Assembly: GCA_029237695.1 (NCBI GenBank)
Contig: CM055265.1
Location: 217,175,679-217,239,678 of the forward strand
Reading direction: 5' to 3'
From: Conchocele bisecta
Taxonomy: Eukaryota; Mollusca; Bivalvia; Lucinida; Thyasiridae
DNA: 64,000 nucleotides
Positions 54,741 through 63,944 of this stretch are shown here, piece by piece. The notes under the pieces were generated by a model. The model saw nothing but the letters and a program-made list of their open reading frames with translations. It was not told the origin of the DNA and did not search any database. Numbering within the stretch: position 1 is the stretch's first letter; every line of letters starts with the position of its first letter. The position numbers and the translations under genes are program-made.

Positions 54741-55682
54741 CTTAGAGCCGGAAGCAAAATGTTTTCTTACTTCGTCCCACTGCTGGTGCGCGCGAAGACC
54801 CGCGCTGTAGAGTTGATTGGGTACTCCCTCGATCGTCACCTCTACCTTCGTGATTTTGGGGTTATAGAATTTGTCGGATTTTCTAGCACCGAGCGCGAAC
54901 CGACCCTCCTCGAACAGCATCAGTATACCTTTCATCGAGCGGGCGGGTACGTTGATATTAATATTCCACAATGTGTCGCCTTTGTCTTTCGTCATCTTGC
55001 CGTGGCGAAGAACTCGGTCGTAAAGTATGGCAACGCGCCTGACATACTGGGATCTGATCAATCGCGCGAGTTCGGGCATCGTGACCATGTCGTACTCCAG
55101 CGAAACATTGTCGATCGTATACTTCGATGTCATGTCAGTGGCTATGAGAACTCGGCCGTAGTCGTTGAACGTTAGTTCGTATTCGAGGCGGTCCGCCAAA
55201 GCGCTCTGATCGTAGGGCATGTGACCCTCCAGCAACTCAAAGTCGAGCGGGATGTAGAATCGGTTGCCATAAGCGGCCGCGACCGCGTTGTCGCTCGCGA
55301 CGTTATCTGCCTTGTCACCAGCCCCGATTCTAAGTCTGGTTACGTTCTTATTTCGACTGGTGTCAATACCCTGATAGACAGCGTTTTCGCGCTCTTGCGC
55401 CGTCTTCCACAGGTCCTGGTAGCAATGGTAGACGTCGCTGTCATCGATCGACATCACCTCATTACCAGAAATCTTTATCATAGTCTTCTTGACGATGGCG
55501 CGACCCAGGTTCTGAACGACGGTTCGATCCGCGACCGTCGACGTTAGCGAAATAGTGAAAGCGAGGCGAACAGTCCCCGGCATAATGACGTCGCTAGCTC
55601 CAAGGTTGGGGAAGCGGACTAAGAGCAGCTGGTTCTGGTCGATCGTCGATGGGTTGTTCGTAATAACGACACTCTGTCTCAC
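54717..55682 (-). CDS. MCP: Major capsid protein, double jelly-roll, truncated
   Basis: 321 open codons. PNLGASDVIMPGTVRLAF, NLGRAIVKKTMIKISGNEVM and FYIPLDFELLEGHMPYDQSA then EYELTFNDYG are the strands of the double jelly-roll capsid protein of Polintons/adintoviruses, which forms the shell of an icosahedral virion. The C-terminus (..AHQQWDEVRKHFASGSKR then SRFVTL) stops where the ATPase sequence begins, so the usual remaining part is missing. At the other end the frame stays open beyond 55682 without ATG, opposite the neighbouring plus-strand gene; GTG 55680-55682 is only a nominal start. So it is a fragment at least at the 3' end. Confidence 0.85.
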   Translation of the reverse strand: MRQSVVITNNPSTIDQNQLLLVRFPNLGASDVIMPGTVRLAFTISLTSTVADRTVVQNLGRAIVKKTMIKISGNEVMSIDDSDVYHCYQDLWKTAQERENAVYQGIDTSRNKNVTRLRIGAGDKADNVASDNAVAAAYGNRFYIPLDFELLEGHMPYDQSALADRLEYELTFNDYGRVLIATDMTSKYTIDNVSLEYDMVTMPELARLIRSQYVRRVAILYDRVLRHGKMTKDKGDTLWNININVPARSMKGILMLFEEGRFALGARKSDKFYNPKITKVEVTIEGVPNQLYSAGLRAHQQWDEVRKHFASGSKRSRFVTL

Positions 55683-56547
55683 ACCTTTTGCCCCGAGGGG
55701 CTCACGCAGTCTGCCGCTATAGAAACGAGCGATATCAGCGAGGTCCCTCGTATAGTCACCGACGCTATTAACACGGTGGAAACCACGGTCAACGAAATAA
55801 ATGGCACGAAGTATGACCCACCGTTACCTCTTCGCGAACTCCTGGGACTCAATAAGGTTCTGCAAAAGGTCCGTGGTGAACTAGTTAATAACCTCTCCAA
55901 ACTCACGGAGCTGGACGAACATATCGAGCAAGAAGAAAGAAAACTTGGGGAAGCCCGTGGCTATAGAGAATCTACCGAGCGGATTAACAAACTCCTGCGG
56001 TCGTTGCGGGACGAAAGAGAAGCTCGCTTAGCGGCTGTCTCAATTAACCGTGAGACACTCTGTGGACAATTAAGTCGTAGCCACGAATCAATCACGAGTA
56101 TCCTGCACGAGGACACGACACTCGGTGAACGTCTTCGCACTCTGTTCAGAGAGAAGGGCTTCACAATAGTAACCATCCTCACAGCTTTCACCATGATTAT
56201 ATCGACCCTTATTCTATCTATATCGTCTCTAGTTCTATCTATCACGGGTGGTTCGGCACCAGTACCCGCGCCAACACCAGCGCCAGCACCAGCTCCAGCT
56301 CCATCCGGTGGAGCCAAAGAATGGATAAAAAAAACAACTAAAAGCCCTCGCCAATCTCTTGGCTAAATTAGCAGGAAAGTTGGCTGCCGCGCTGCCTGGG
56401 TTGATCGGGGGTCTCCTATCCTTCTTGCTATCTATATTATCAAAAACGGCCGGATGGCTCGCCGATAATGTTTGGGCTCTAATCGTGGCAATCGCCGGTC
56501 TCCTACTTTTAGCCTCCCGGGAGTTCCTAAATCCAAAGCGCAAATAG
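55683..56547 (+). pseudogene. Coiled-coil membrane protein of the element, one frame break
   Basis: Plus-strand frame open from about 55683 (EGLTQSAAIETSDISEVPR) to TAA 56364-56366, then a second frame to 56547. The order is: a helical domain (LPLRELLGLNKVLQKVRGEL), a long coiled coil, RLRTLFREKGFTIVTILTAF (start of a hydrophobic segment), a Pro/Ala linker of repeated PAPAP, and in the second frame a Gly/Ala/Leu membrane region (LAKLAGKLAAALPGLIGG). The break lies at the A8 run near 56328-56336. A conserved membrane protein of marine Polintons, role unknown. The normal start is not visible; the sequence upstream is antisense to the capsid gene. Confidence 0.75.
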
Positions 56548-57981
56548 TCCGACCACCACGAGGGCTACGACGAGCCCTAATTTCTCCTCCTCGTGGGTTG
56601 TGACACTATTTTTCCCTGTTCCAATCCAATCGCGTTCAACAGTGTTGAGGGGGGAACTCAATTCGTGAATTGGGGGTCCTATTGCAGAGGGTGAAACAGG
56701 AGCGGAACTCGGTGGAACACTGGGTTCGAATGAACTTGATGGGGGGCCCAATTCACGAATTGGGGTTGGTGGGGTGGGTGCTTGCGGTTTTATGAAATCG
56801 GTTCCACTGTTGGGGGTGCGCTTGATGATATCCACGTTCACGTTCCCGTTGTGGCCGATTTTTTGATTGGCGGTGGCGATTACGATCTGATTATTGTAAC
56901 CGTCAACCGGGTCGTCTCGTAGTATCATATTGCTCGGCGCCATATAAAGACCTATACCAAATACGTAGTCTACTGGGGTACTAGCATTCTGTAAAACGTC
57001 TTGATACTGATTAATTTCTTTCTCCAAGTCCACCCTAGCTGATATGGCATCCTCTACTAACGCTAAGAATTGTTTTTGCGCGTCAAACGCCGTCCCCATC
57101 CCTAGTATAGAACTACGAGTTTGATTTTGGGCGCCTAGGATAGCCCAAACGTATGTCCAGATGGAATCATTAAGGCGAGTAACACCAGCTTGCCTGAACC
57201 CTGTACCCTTATCTAACATAAATGTAGTCCACACCTCTCGGACCCCAGAATCCTGTTGAATGTAATTTACGTGGGCCTTCTTTGGAGGCAACCATTCGCA
57301 AGATGATACCCCACAACGTCTACCACCCGGTACTTCTGGCCCGAACGTCATCGTTGCTGGTTTAAAATTCCCAGCGTTTCGACTAACTATATGACTACCC
57401 GATCGATCGTGTCTAAGATCAGTCTGCCTCCAGTTACCCGACTGCCCTAGAATCCGGGTGTCCCCTAGGCCACCGCTGTTACGAAATACTTTCTGCCTCC
57501 AGTCCGCGTCTTTAGAAACTTCGAATTCGCTACATAGTCTTTCAAACGCTCTACGATCATACGTATTTGAAAATGGATTCCAGGCGCGATCTTGAGGTAG
57601 TGGAACGCCTAATTCTTTTATAATCCTCCTAATGGTGTAATATGTATGGAAGTTGTAAACGCTTCTAATCATTGTATTATCGGAATTTAGATGATCTTTA
57701 TACGAAACTCCACACCCGGTTGTCGCGCACCATACAGCAAAGTTTAACTGATTTTGCCAAAACTGCATATGACTTGTAGCCCAATTATTCACAGCCTCTA
57801 TAGTAGTAATTTTAGGTATTCTGTATAGTTCGAAGATGTTTGGGAAATTTGTGTCGAAACCCGTGCCCAAACTAGCTCTTATTGTGGGGTGCACAAGCTC
57901 ACCAATGGTGTTCTTTTGAGTGTATACACCCCCGACTGAATACTTTGCATTAGAGTTAAAGCTAAATGCTTGGGTATCCAT
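56527..57981 (-). CDS. Large C-terminally anchored virion-type protein
   Basis: 485 codons from ATG 57979-57981; the frame extends 21 codons further, but the start at MDTQAFSFNS follows an AT-rich leader. The N-terminal 380 residues form one domain (LNFAVWCATTGCGVSYKD, LPQDRAWNPFSNTYDRRAFE, ILGMGTAFDAQKQFLALVED). A Pro/Ser-rich stalk of about 60 residues and a C-terminal transmembrane helix (LGLVVALVVVGLFALWI) after HEEEK follow. It is a conserved, abundant protein of these elements, probably structural; exact role unknown. The gene is intact and overlaps the convergent gene 55683-56547 by 21 bp. Confidence 0.82.
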   Translation of the reverse strand: MDTQAFSFNSNAKYSVGGVYTQKNTIGELVHPTIRASLGTGFDTNFPNIFELYRIPKITTIEAVNNWATSHMQFWQNQLNFAVWCATTGCGVSYKDHLNSDNTMIRSVYNFHTYYTIRRIIKELGVPLPQDRAWNPFSNTYDRRAFERLCSEFEVSKDADWRQKVFRNSGGLGDTRILGQSGNWRQTDLRHDRSGSHIVSRNAGNFKPATMTFGPEVPGGRRCGVSSCEWLPPKKAHVNYIQQDSGVREVWTTFMLDKGTGFRQAGVTRLNDSIWTYVWAILGAQNQTRSSILGMGTAFDAQKQFLALVEDAISARVDLEKEINQYQDVLQNASTPVDYVFGIGLYMAPSNMILRDDPVDGYNNQIVIATANQKIGHNGNVNVDIIKRTPNSGTDFIKPQAPTPPTPIRELGPPSSSFEPSVPPSSAPVSPSAIGPPIHELSSPLNTVERDWIGTGKNSVTTHEEEKLGLVVALVVVGLFALWI

Positions 57982-57996
57982 TGAAATATATTTATT

Positions 57997-58683
57997 ATGT
58001 TTGCTTCTATCACTAATGTTCAAAATGAGAGTTGTGAACTTCAAAAGTCAATCGACAACTGCTGCGGAAAACGCCGGATAGGCCTCAGATCAATCACTTT
58101 CACGGTTGGGTGGAAAAACGTGGGGGAGGGCGAAGGGTTCAGCTACATGAAGGATAGACTACAAGTAGGTGTAGAGCTGTCCCCCGGCCTTTGGAGTTCG
58201 ATATCCCTCCAAGCTTTTGTTGAGTCTGAGCTTGCTGGTAGAGCCAGCCTCACAATCTCGAAGGTTACCGGACTCGCGACCTTTACCGTCGAACCCGCCA
58301 ACCAGGTAACGATCACCCCAGCTTTGGCTGTGCGGCTCGGTTTTACAAAAACATACTCCGACAATAGGGGTTGGTTTAACCCGGGCGAGCACGTCGGTGA
58401 CATCCCAGTAAACTTCGTCTTCACGAAAACTCTCAGAGTGCACCTGGATCAGCTGAACACATCGTACAACACGTTAGACGGAGCTCCCAGTACATTACTA
58501 AAAACTGTGCACGCCAGCGACTGTTTCTATGGTGAGACCCTGACCTTAGACTTCCCAACCCCCGAGATGAAAGTTTTGGAATCGGGACACATCAACGAGT
58601 TGAAGATTTCTATTCTAGATGATAAAGCGCGAGAGATGAATAACTATTACTCGATTTCGAGCGTTCTCGAAATAACCGATTAA
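57997..58683 (+). CDS. Putative minor capsid (penton-like) protein
   Basis: 228 codons, intact. Mostly beta-strand-like, with IGLRSITFTVGWKNVGEGEG, a turn-rich middle (GLATFTVEPANQVTITPALA) and LRVHLDQLNTSYNTLDGAPS near residue 150. The position beside a large virion-type protein and the strand pattern fit the single-jelly-roll penton or minor capsid class of Polintons; this is inference. The ATG at 57997 overlaps the start region of the divergent gene 56527-57981, and only the part after residue 26 looks conserved, so the start is uncertain. Confidence 0.65.
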   Translation: MFASITNVQNESCELQKSIDNCCGKRRIGLRSITFTVGWKNVGEGEGFSYMKDRLQVGVELSPGLWSSISLQAFVESELAGRASLTISKVTGLATFTVEPANQVTITPALAVRLGFTKTYSDNRGWFNPGEHVGDIPVNFVFTKTLRVHLDQLNTSYNTLDGAPSTLLKTVHASDCFYGETLTLDFPTPEMKVLESGHINELKISILDDKAREMNNYYSISSVLEITD

Positions 58684-58707
58684 ACATAATATATATACAT
58701 ATTAATC

Positions 58708-59250
58708 ATGAGCATATACGGTCCAGGTAGTTCCAACTTAGAACGGGACATTCCCGTCGCGGCCGCAACATACGATGAAGCCGCAATGAGAAGACTGGAG
58801 AGGTGGGTATCACAGTCCCACACAGTTTTAACTAGGGCGGTTGAACAAATTAGAACATTGCAAGCTAGCAGACACGTCATAACAGTTTGGGCCGAGGAGC
58901 GGGGCTCACTAAGCGAGGGGGCCTACGAATATTCATTCGGTGCCAACGGGAGCAACAGATACGGGGGATACACCATGGCAGTGTCTGGGACGATTTTTCG
59001 AATGGCGGTCTGCTCGGTCAACTTTCGCGGACACGCCACTGATGAAGTCAGAGTGAATATCGTCCTGAATGGTGTAGAACAGAATATTGGCATCACCAAG
59101 CACGCGGGGCAGAGGTCAGGGTTTACTATATTCGATGATGACACTACAATTAAAGTTTCGGCAGGTAGTGTTATTAACTTTGTTACAAAAATTGCTGCCC
59201 AATCAGCTTCCTCCACTATTGTTACACTGTTAATACAACTTGATTTATGA
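58708..59250 (+). CDS. Fibre-like protein
   Basis: 180 codons, intact, ATG 58708. A helical N-terminus (AAMRRLERWVSQSHTVLTRA), probably a trimerisation coil, is followed by a beta-rich domain (VWAEERGSLSEGAYEYSFGA, VNIVLNGVEQNIGITKHAGQ, GSVINFVTKIAAQSASSTIV). Coil plus compact beta domain resembles viral fibre or host-attachment proteins. I rate this as inference. Its TGA overlaps the ATG of the next gene (ATGA at 59247-59250). Confidence 0.65.
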   Translation: MSIYGPGSSNLERDIPVAAATYDEAAMRRLERWVSQSHTVLTRAVEQIRTLQASRHVITVWAEERGSLSEGAYEYSFGANGSNRYGGYTMAVSGTIFRMAVCSVNFRGHATDEVRVNIVLNGVEQNIGITKHAGQRSGFTIFDDDTTIKVSAGSVINFVTKIAAQSASSTIVTLLIQLDL

Positions 59251-62200
59251 TGAATGACGAGAAACTATATCCACACTTACCTTCGGGGACGGTCGACCCG
59301 GCATCCTTTAGGATGACCAGGATCGTCGAGATACAACATATTCTACAACACTGTCGCGTGACACGTGCATTCTTGTACATTCCGGGTTTCCGTATAATTG
59401 TATATGTGTGATGTGTGGTACTGTTTTGTATGGTTGTGCGTATTATTGATTTCACATACCTGTGATTCCACATACCTGTGATTTCACACACCTGTGATTT
59501 AGCATGTACATTTCCCATGTACAATGTGCGTGTAATAACGGGGCTCATGTTGTATTGGTGGAAATACGTTTATGCGTGTCCTTTTTGCGGATTTAAATAC
59601 ACGTCCATTTTAGGAGCAATGTTTTACTGATGTCACGCCATATTTGCCACAGACTATGCATGTGTGTGGTAGAGAACTCGTTGACTGCGTGTGCTGTTTT
59701 CGCTAGGGAAAAGACCCCTTTTAGTATTACGGATGTCCACTATCCGTGCCAGCCGAGTTTGTCCGCGTGTCAGTTGTTCATCAGATAAGGGACGTTCTGT
59801 AGGTGAAGCCAGTATATAGCGCAGACCATACCATGGTCTGTGCCCTGTTATGTATGCTACGGGTTAGTGTTTCAGCATAGCCTGGTACTGGCCAACACGG
59901 ATATATCAGATCCCATACTGGTGATGCTTTGTGTCGTGATATTTCCGTAAATGACCACGATATTTGAGTTTAGTATGTGCTACACTCTCATTTGAGTGTA
60001 TAGCCCGTAGGACCGATATGGAGGGGTTTGGCGGGGCCAAAAAGCGACCTTCGCATTGTCGAGACCAGTCGAGTAGATTTCGGATTATGAGATCTGGGTC
60101 TGTAGTGTGCAGATTTATGGTAGTGTGGGATATACCATGTTGGATGGTATTTATTCTGCGAGGGCTGTACACTAGTTTGGTTGAATTTATGGCGTGGGAA
60201 CATATATTTATGCCAAATATAACCCACGGGTGAAATGGAAAAAGCCATGGTTTTGTAATATTTATGTGAGATGTCGAACGAGGGGTAGGCATATTCATTA
60301 TTCCGTGCATGGTTTCACTGGTGCGTATATAAGCGATGTCTCGCTATGTGTTGGTGGGACACATATTTTCTGGTAACAGAAGGATAGTACTGTATTCACC
60401 AGTGACACGGAGGATTTTGGTATGTACCTACAACAATTTATTTCAGCTGTGATTTTCCGTTGTTCGATTCCCGTTTTAGTCCGTTGTGCATCCTGTCTGT
60501 CTGTCTGTGCGTATTCGTCCAGTAATTGGAGACTCATTTCATTTGTGTAGCCTCTTGAGATCGCTCCAGCGGGCAACATTGGACGTTTTGGTCCACTCGT
60601 TGAGGGCAGACCCCAGTCAGTGCAGAGTATCAGGTCGTCCGAGTGTCCGTACGTCTGTCTGGCGCAGTGTGTGTAGCAGCTCCGGGTACAGGCCTGTATA
60701 GAGCAGTGTGTGATAGCTACATCGCGTTCAGCAGACAGTCACAGCCATAGTTTAGTGAAGTGAAACGCCATACACACATATCATATCATTATACTACCAC
60801 CGAGTTGAATGTCACCTAAGTGAAACTTTTCCCGGCGTCTTAGCCAACGTGATAATCGCCATTTGTATTATATCGGAACTGTACTTCCGGTCTACCACTT
60901 CCGGTATTACAACCCATTGATTCACCATGGATACTTTACATCCGGTCCACCACATCCCGGTTGCTACAGTCGAGTGATACCATAGGAACTTTACATCTGG
61001 TCCACCATTTCCGGAAATAATACTACCTTTGGAACTTTACTTCCGGTACCAGCTCCCGGAACGTTATCGTTATTGACTATCATGTGATGTAACCACATCC
61101 GGTTTTGACTTATGACATTCATACTTTGGAAATATATTGCATAGGCAATACATATGTATACTTTGATAGTGTATGGTAATACTCCTATCATGGCATATCA
61201 TGGCTAAGGGATTGTAGTAAGACTACATATATTGTTTATGGATTAATCCACTTGAAGTTGGATAACAGCCATATTGGTGACTAGACCTCATACTGCGGGT
61301 GAGGCAGACCTTGGGACCTTGATACTCAGAGGTTACCACTATCTATTGAGATACGCAAGCACTGGGGTAGCTCAGATGATTGTCATTTGTCCTCCAATGT
61401 TCGTTCTGCCATGTTATACTTGTATGTTATTTCACTCTGATTAGCGATCATCAAAGTACTTGTGCATTCATACTATTGTCCACTACGGGACCATTGAGAT
61501 ACCACATACTGAATTTTGTTTGTCTATAGCTTTTAAGTTGCGTTAAAGTATAACAGTCGATTGGCTTACAACCTTGTAGTAACTGAATAGTATCATGCAC
61601 AGTACAGTGATGTTCGCATATCAATGTATCATGTATTCCTGTGTGTTCCCCATGTAATATTGTGTACATTATAAGTGATTAAGTGACTACGTGAACTTAT
61701 CTACTCTAGCCTATCCCTTACACTTCAACTGCATTGTTACCACTTTTCGTTCGTTCGTCAGATCAAGCTATATTGGCCATAACGTCATAACAATTGAAGT
61801 ATACTTGGTTCTTATGATAATAGGGGAGACAATTTGTCTCGATCATTCCTGACCTTGGTAATGACCTTGACAAACACGAGGGAGAGACGCGGACGGGTTA
61901 TGCAAAGAAATATAGGCGGTCGGTCAATATATTAGAGGGGGTGAGCACCGCGTTAGCCTCAGCATCCGTTATAAGCGGGGTGGGGAGTGTGTCTTTATTG
62001 TCTACAATCGTCGCCGCTCCGGTCGCGGTGGCCTTCAGTGCGACAGCGGCGGGGGCGGGACTGTTTTGCATGACGACCAGACTCGTGGGCCGAAAAATAG
62101 AGGCCAAGAGTCGAAAGCACGATCGAATAGCGGTTCTCGCGAGATCTAAGAAAAACAGTATCGACGTTATCGTGTCAAAAGCGATAGCCGACAACGATAT

Positions 62201-62375
62201 ATCAGATAGCGAGTTCAAGATGGTCGTCGAGGAGATGTCAAGGTATCAGGAGTTAAAGGGTACGATCCGGTCCAAGGCTCGACCACAAATTCTCGCGGAC
62301 GAAGACGTAAAAAAACTCGTTATGGAGGGGAGGGCCGACGAGAGAAAAAATCTCCTCGCCCGTCTCGGGACGTGA
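59247..62375 (+). pseudogene. Membrane protein gene split by an LTR insertion
   Basis: The first part, 59247-59351, reads MMNDEKLYPHLPSGTVDPAS and then RIVEIQHILQH. After the 2.5 kb insertion and its target duplication, the same frame resumes at 61878 and runs to TGA 62373-62375, with GYAKKYRRSVNILEGVSTAL, a hydrophobic pair (GVGSVSLLSTIVAAPVAVAF, ATAAGAGLFCMTTRLV) and a helical tail. Removing the insertion and one duplication leaves an open frame of 200 residues. The C-terminal half is a conserved membrane protein of these elements; function unknown. Confidence 0.85.
59352..61872. mobile_element. Solo LTR or LTR-like insertion in the Polinton
   Basis: 2521 bp starting TGTCGCGTGACACG and ending CCTTGACA, so TGTC/GACA termini, flanked by the 5-bp duplication AACAC (59347-59351, 61873-61877). 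TG..CA ends with a 5-bp duplication are the signature of LTR retroelements. There is no gag or pol. A TATATAAG box is at 60326-60333. Internal short repeats: three 16-bp CACACCTGTGATTT-type units at 59452-59502, and TTCCGGT phrases spaced over 60885-61050. The length is large for an LTR; a complete small non-autonomous element is an alternative. Confidence 0.72.
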
Positions 62376-62506
62376 TATGCTTATTCGCGTGTTTGAGGCA
62401 ACAGCAGGATATTCCTCCACCTTACAGCCCAGCTGTTCCGACGGCCCCTCCATACGGAACATATTTTTTTTTAAATAATTTAGGGCCCCGTTGCGACACC
62501 CACTGA
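62372..62506 (+). CDS. Possible 44-residue PPPY-motif protein
   Basis: A frame starting GTG at 62372, overlapping the stop of the previous gene by GTGA, reads ICLFACLRQQQDIPPPYSPA and then PTAPPYG to TGA 62504-62506. A Cys-containing hydrophobic N-terminus next to a PPxY box is the layout of small membrane-attached late-domain proteins. No ATG is present, and the last ten codons are ordinary repeat sequence, so it may be a decayed gene or chance. Confidence 0.35.
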   Translation: MICLFACLRQQQDIPPPYSPAVPTAPPYGTYFFLNNLGPRCDTH

Positions 62507-62575
62507 CCACCATACATTTGCTATAACCGCGTATCGACACCCACTGACCACCATACATTTGCTATAACCGCGTAT
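62494..62575. repeat. 41-bp tandem duplication
   Basis: CGACACCCACTGACCACCAT and the following 21 bp occur twice in a row (62494-62534, 62535-62575). Confidence 0.9.
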
Positions 62576-63249
62576 CGATATACTTTGTGGTTTTTATTTG
62601 TTTTCTTATATTAATTAACTTTATAATTTTCTTAAAATTAATTAATAATAATTTTTACAAAACTAATTATCAAATGAATAAAATAACGAACCATCCCGGA
62701 AATCATCCCGGAAATTCGTGAACCTGGCTAAGTGTTTATAAATAATTATAATTTGCACACCATTTTTATGTTGTATAGGAAAGTGATGAGTATATATACG
62801 TTTGAAAGCCTTACAACAATTGGTCTCATCTCGTGTGTGCCATGTTGTTGATCCGGTATGACGTCCGTCTCGTCTGTTTAATGGTAGCAGTCTCTAAATG
62901 TGTGTGTGAATTGGTGATGGAATTGTGTAGCTCAAAGGTGCCGGCCTAAAAGATTTCTACCTAAGAGCTTGCAATTACATCACAAAATCACAAAATAGGC
63001 TCGCCTTACTTCGTCGGTTTCTCTGAATTGAGGAATTGGCAATGGGGGTTAAAGGCGACCCGTAAAATGAGACTGTGAGCCAACAGATGCGTGGGCTTAA
63101 GAAAGGTCCCAACACCCCAGTGGCTGGGTGCCGGCTAAGAAATCTGCCCAGTCGCTGGGGGTGTGTGCACGAGTGGAGGCTTTTGCTATTTTTTTAATTT
63201 TTACAAATTATTAATAATTTTTCAATATCGTAGAAATAAATTAGCTATA
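62576..63249. other. Non-coding right region of the Polinton
   Basis: AT-rich start with CTTAAAATTAATTAATAATA, then a moderately GC segment with a small hairpin (CCCAGTGGCTGGG near 63116). No gene recognised. Confidence 0.5.
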
Positions 63250-63282
63250 GTGGAGGAGGAAAATGCCGTGTTGAAAAATAAA
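63250..63282 (+). repeat. Copy of the zinc-finger gene's 3' coding end
   Basis: GTGGAGGAGGAAAATGCCGT and the following 13 bases match the reverse complement of 46321-46353 with one difference. It touches the inner edge of the right inverted repeat. Confidence 0.85.
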
Positions 63283-63289
63283 TATGAGG

Positions 63290-63616
63290 TATTTATGACA
63301 ACGAGACAAAAATAAATCCTTTTTATTAGTATAGTTTTATCTGTTCAATTGGACGTTAAATGAACATGAGGTATTTATGACACCAATATGACAACGAGAC
63401 GAAAACAAATCCTTTTTATTAGTATAGTTTTATCTGTTCAATTGGACCTCTTTTCAACTTATGTATTTACGACACCAATTGTCACGTTTTTGCTGTCGGG
63501 TGACAATTTCCTCGTTAACCAATTTTGGAGTTTTTCGGGGAGCGGTGGAGTAGTATATAGGGTGGGAAAATGATACCACTGTTAGGTGGTATCATTTTGA
63601 CTCCCTATATACTACT
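63290..63616 (-). repeat. Polinton right terminal inverted repeat
   Basis: Inverted copy of 45539-45866, including the two TCCAATTG modules and the palindromic last 68 bp (63549-63616). The ends differ in the loop (TGTTA instead of TAAC order). Confidence 0.92.
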
Positions 63617-63797
63617 CTGTGATAATGTAATAAATTCAGTATAATATTAATAATTCTGCATACTTTTAATCATCAAATATATGCAGTCGTTATTTTATAT
63701 AAAAATTGTGCATTTCGGGAATTTTTTTTTATTACCCCCTCAAAGCTAGACTTTGCTAGATAAGTATACTTTGCAATTTTGATGAAATTGGCTACTG
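63617..63797. mobile_element. Right half of the CAGTAGCC MITE
   Basis: Resumes with CTGTGATAATGTAATAAATT and ends TTGATGAAATTGGCTACTG. Continues the copy begun at 45400. Confidence 0.85.
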
Positions 63798-63944
63798 GAT
63801 ATAGGCCTACATTTCTCTGTATCCAGCTTGAGTGATGTTTCAGCATCGTACATATGCATACATTGGCATAGTCTGGTAAATAGGCACACGTAAAGTTGTC
63901 AAAAACATCAAAGTGAAAATTTAGGATCGTCTGGAAAATTAAAT

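Larger units (their letters stand above)
45539..63616 (+). mobile_element. Maverick/Polinton element, full length, decayed
   Basis: 18,078 bp between inverted ends, flanked by CTGTG(A) at 45534-45539 and 63617-63622. Six-bp duplications are typical of Polintons. It carries the hallmark genes of the group: protein-primed DNA polymerase B, retrovirus-like integrase, packaging ATPase and double-jelly-roll capsid protein, plus group-specific small proteins. The strand given is that of the polymerase. Many genes are broken, and an LTR insertion lies at 59352-61872. No adenovirus-type maturation protease was recognised. Confidence 0.95.

Noticed and set aside
54759..55547. Plus-strand open frames of 138 and 108 codons
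   Set aside because: Antisense to the capsid gene, without recognisable features.
59906..60310. 134-codon minus-strand frame in the LTR
   Set aside because: No family features; composition is random-like and LTRs are normally non-coding.
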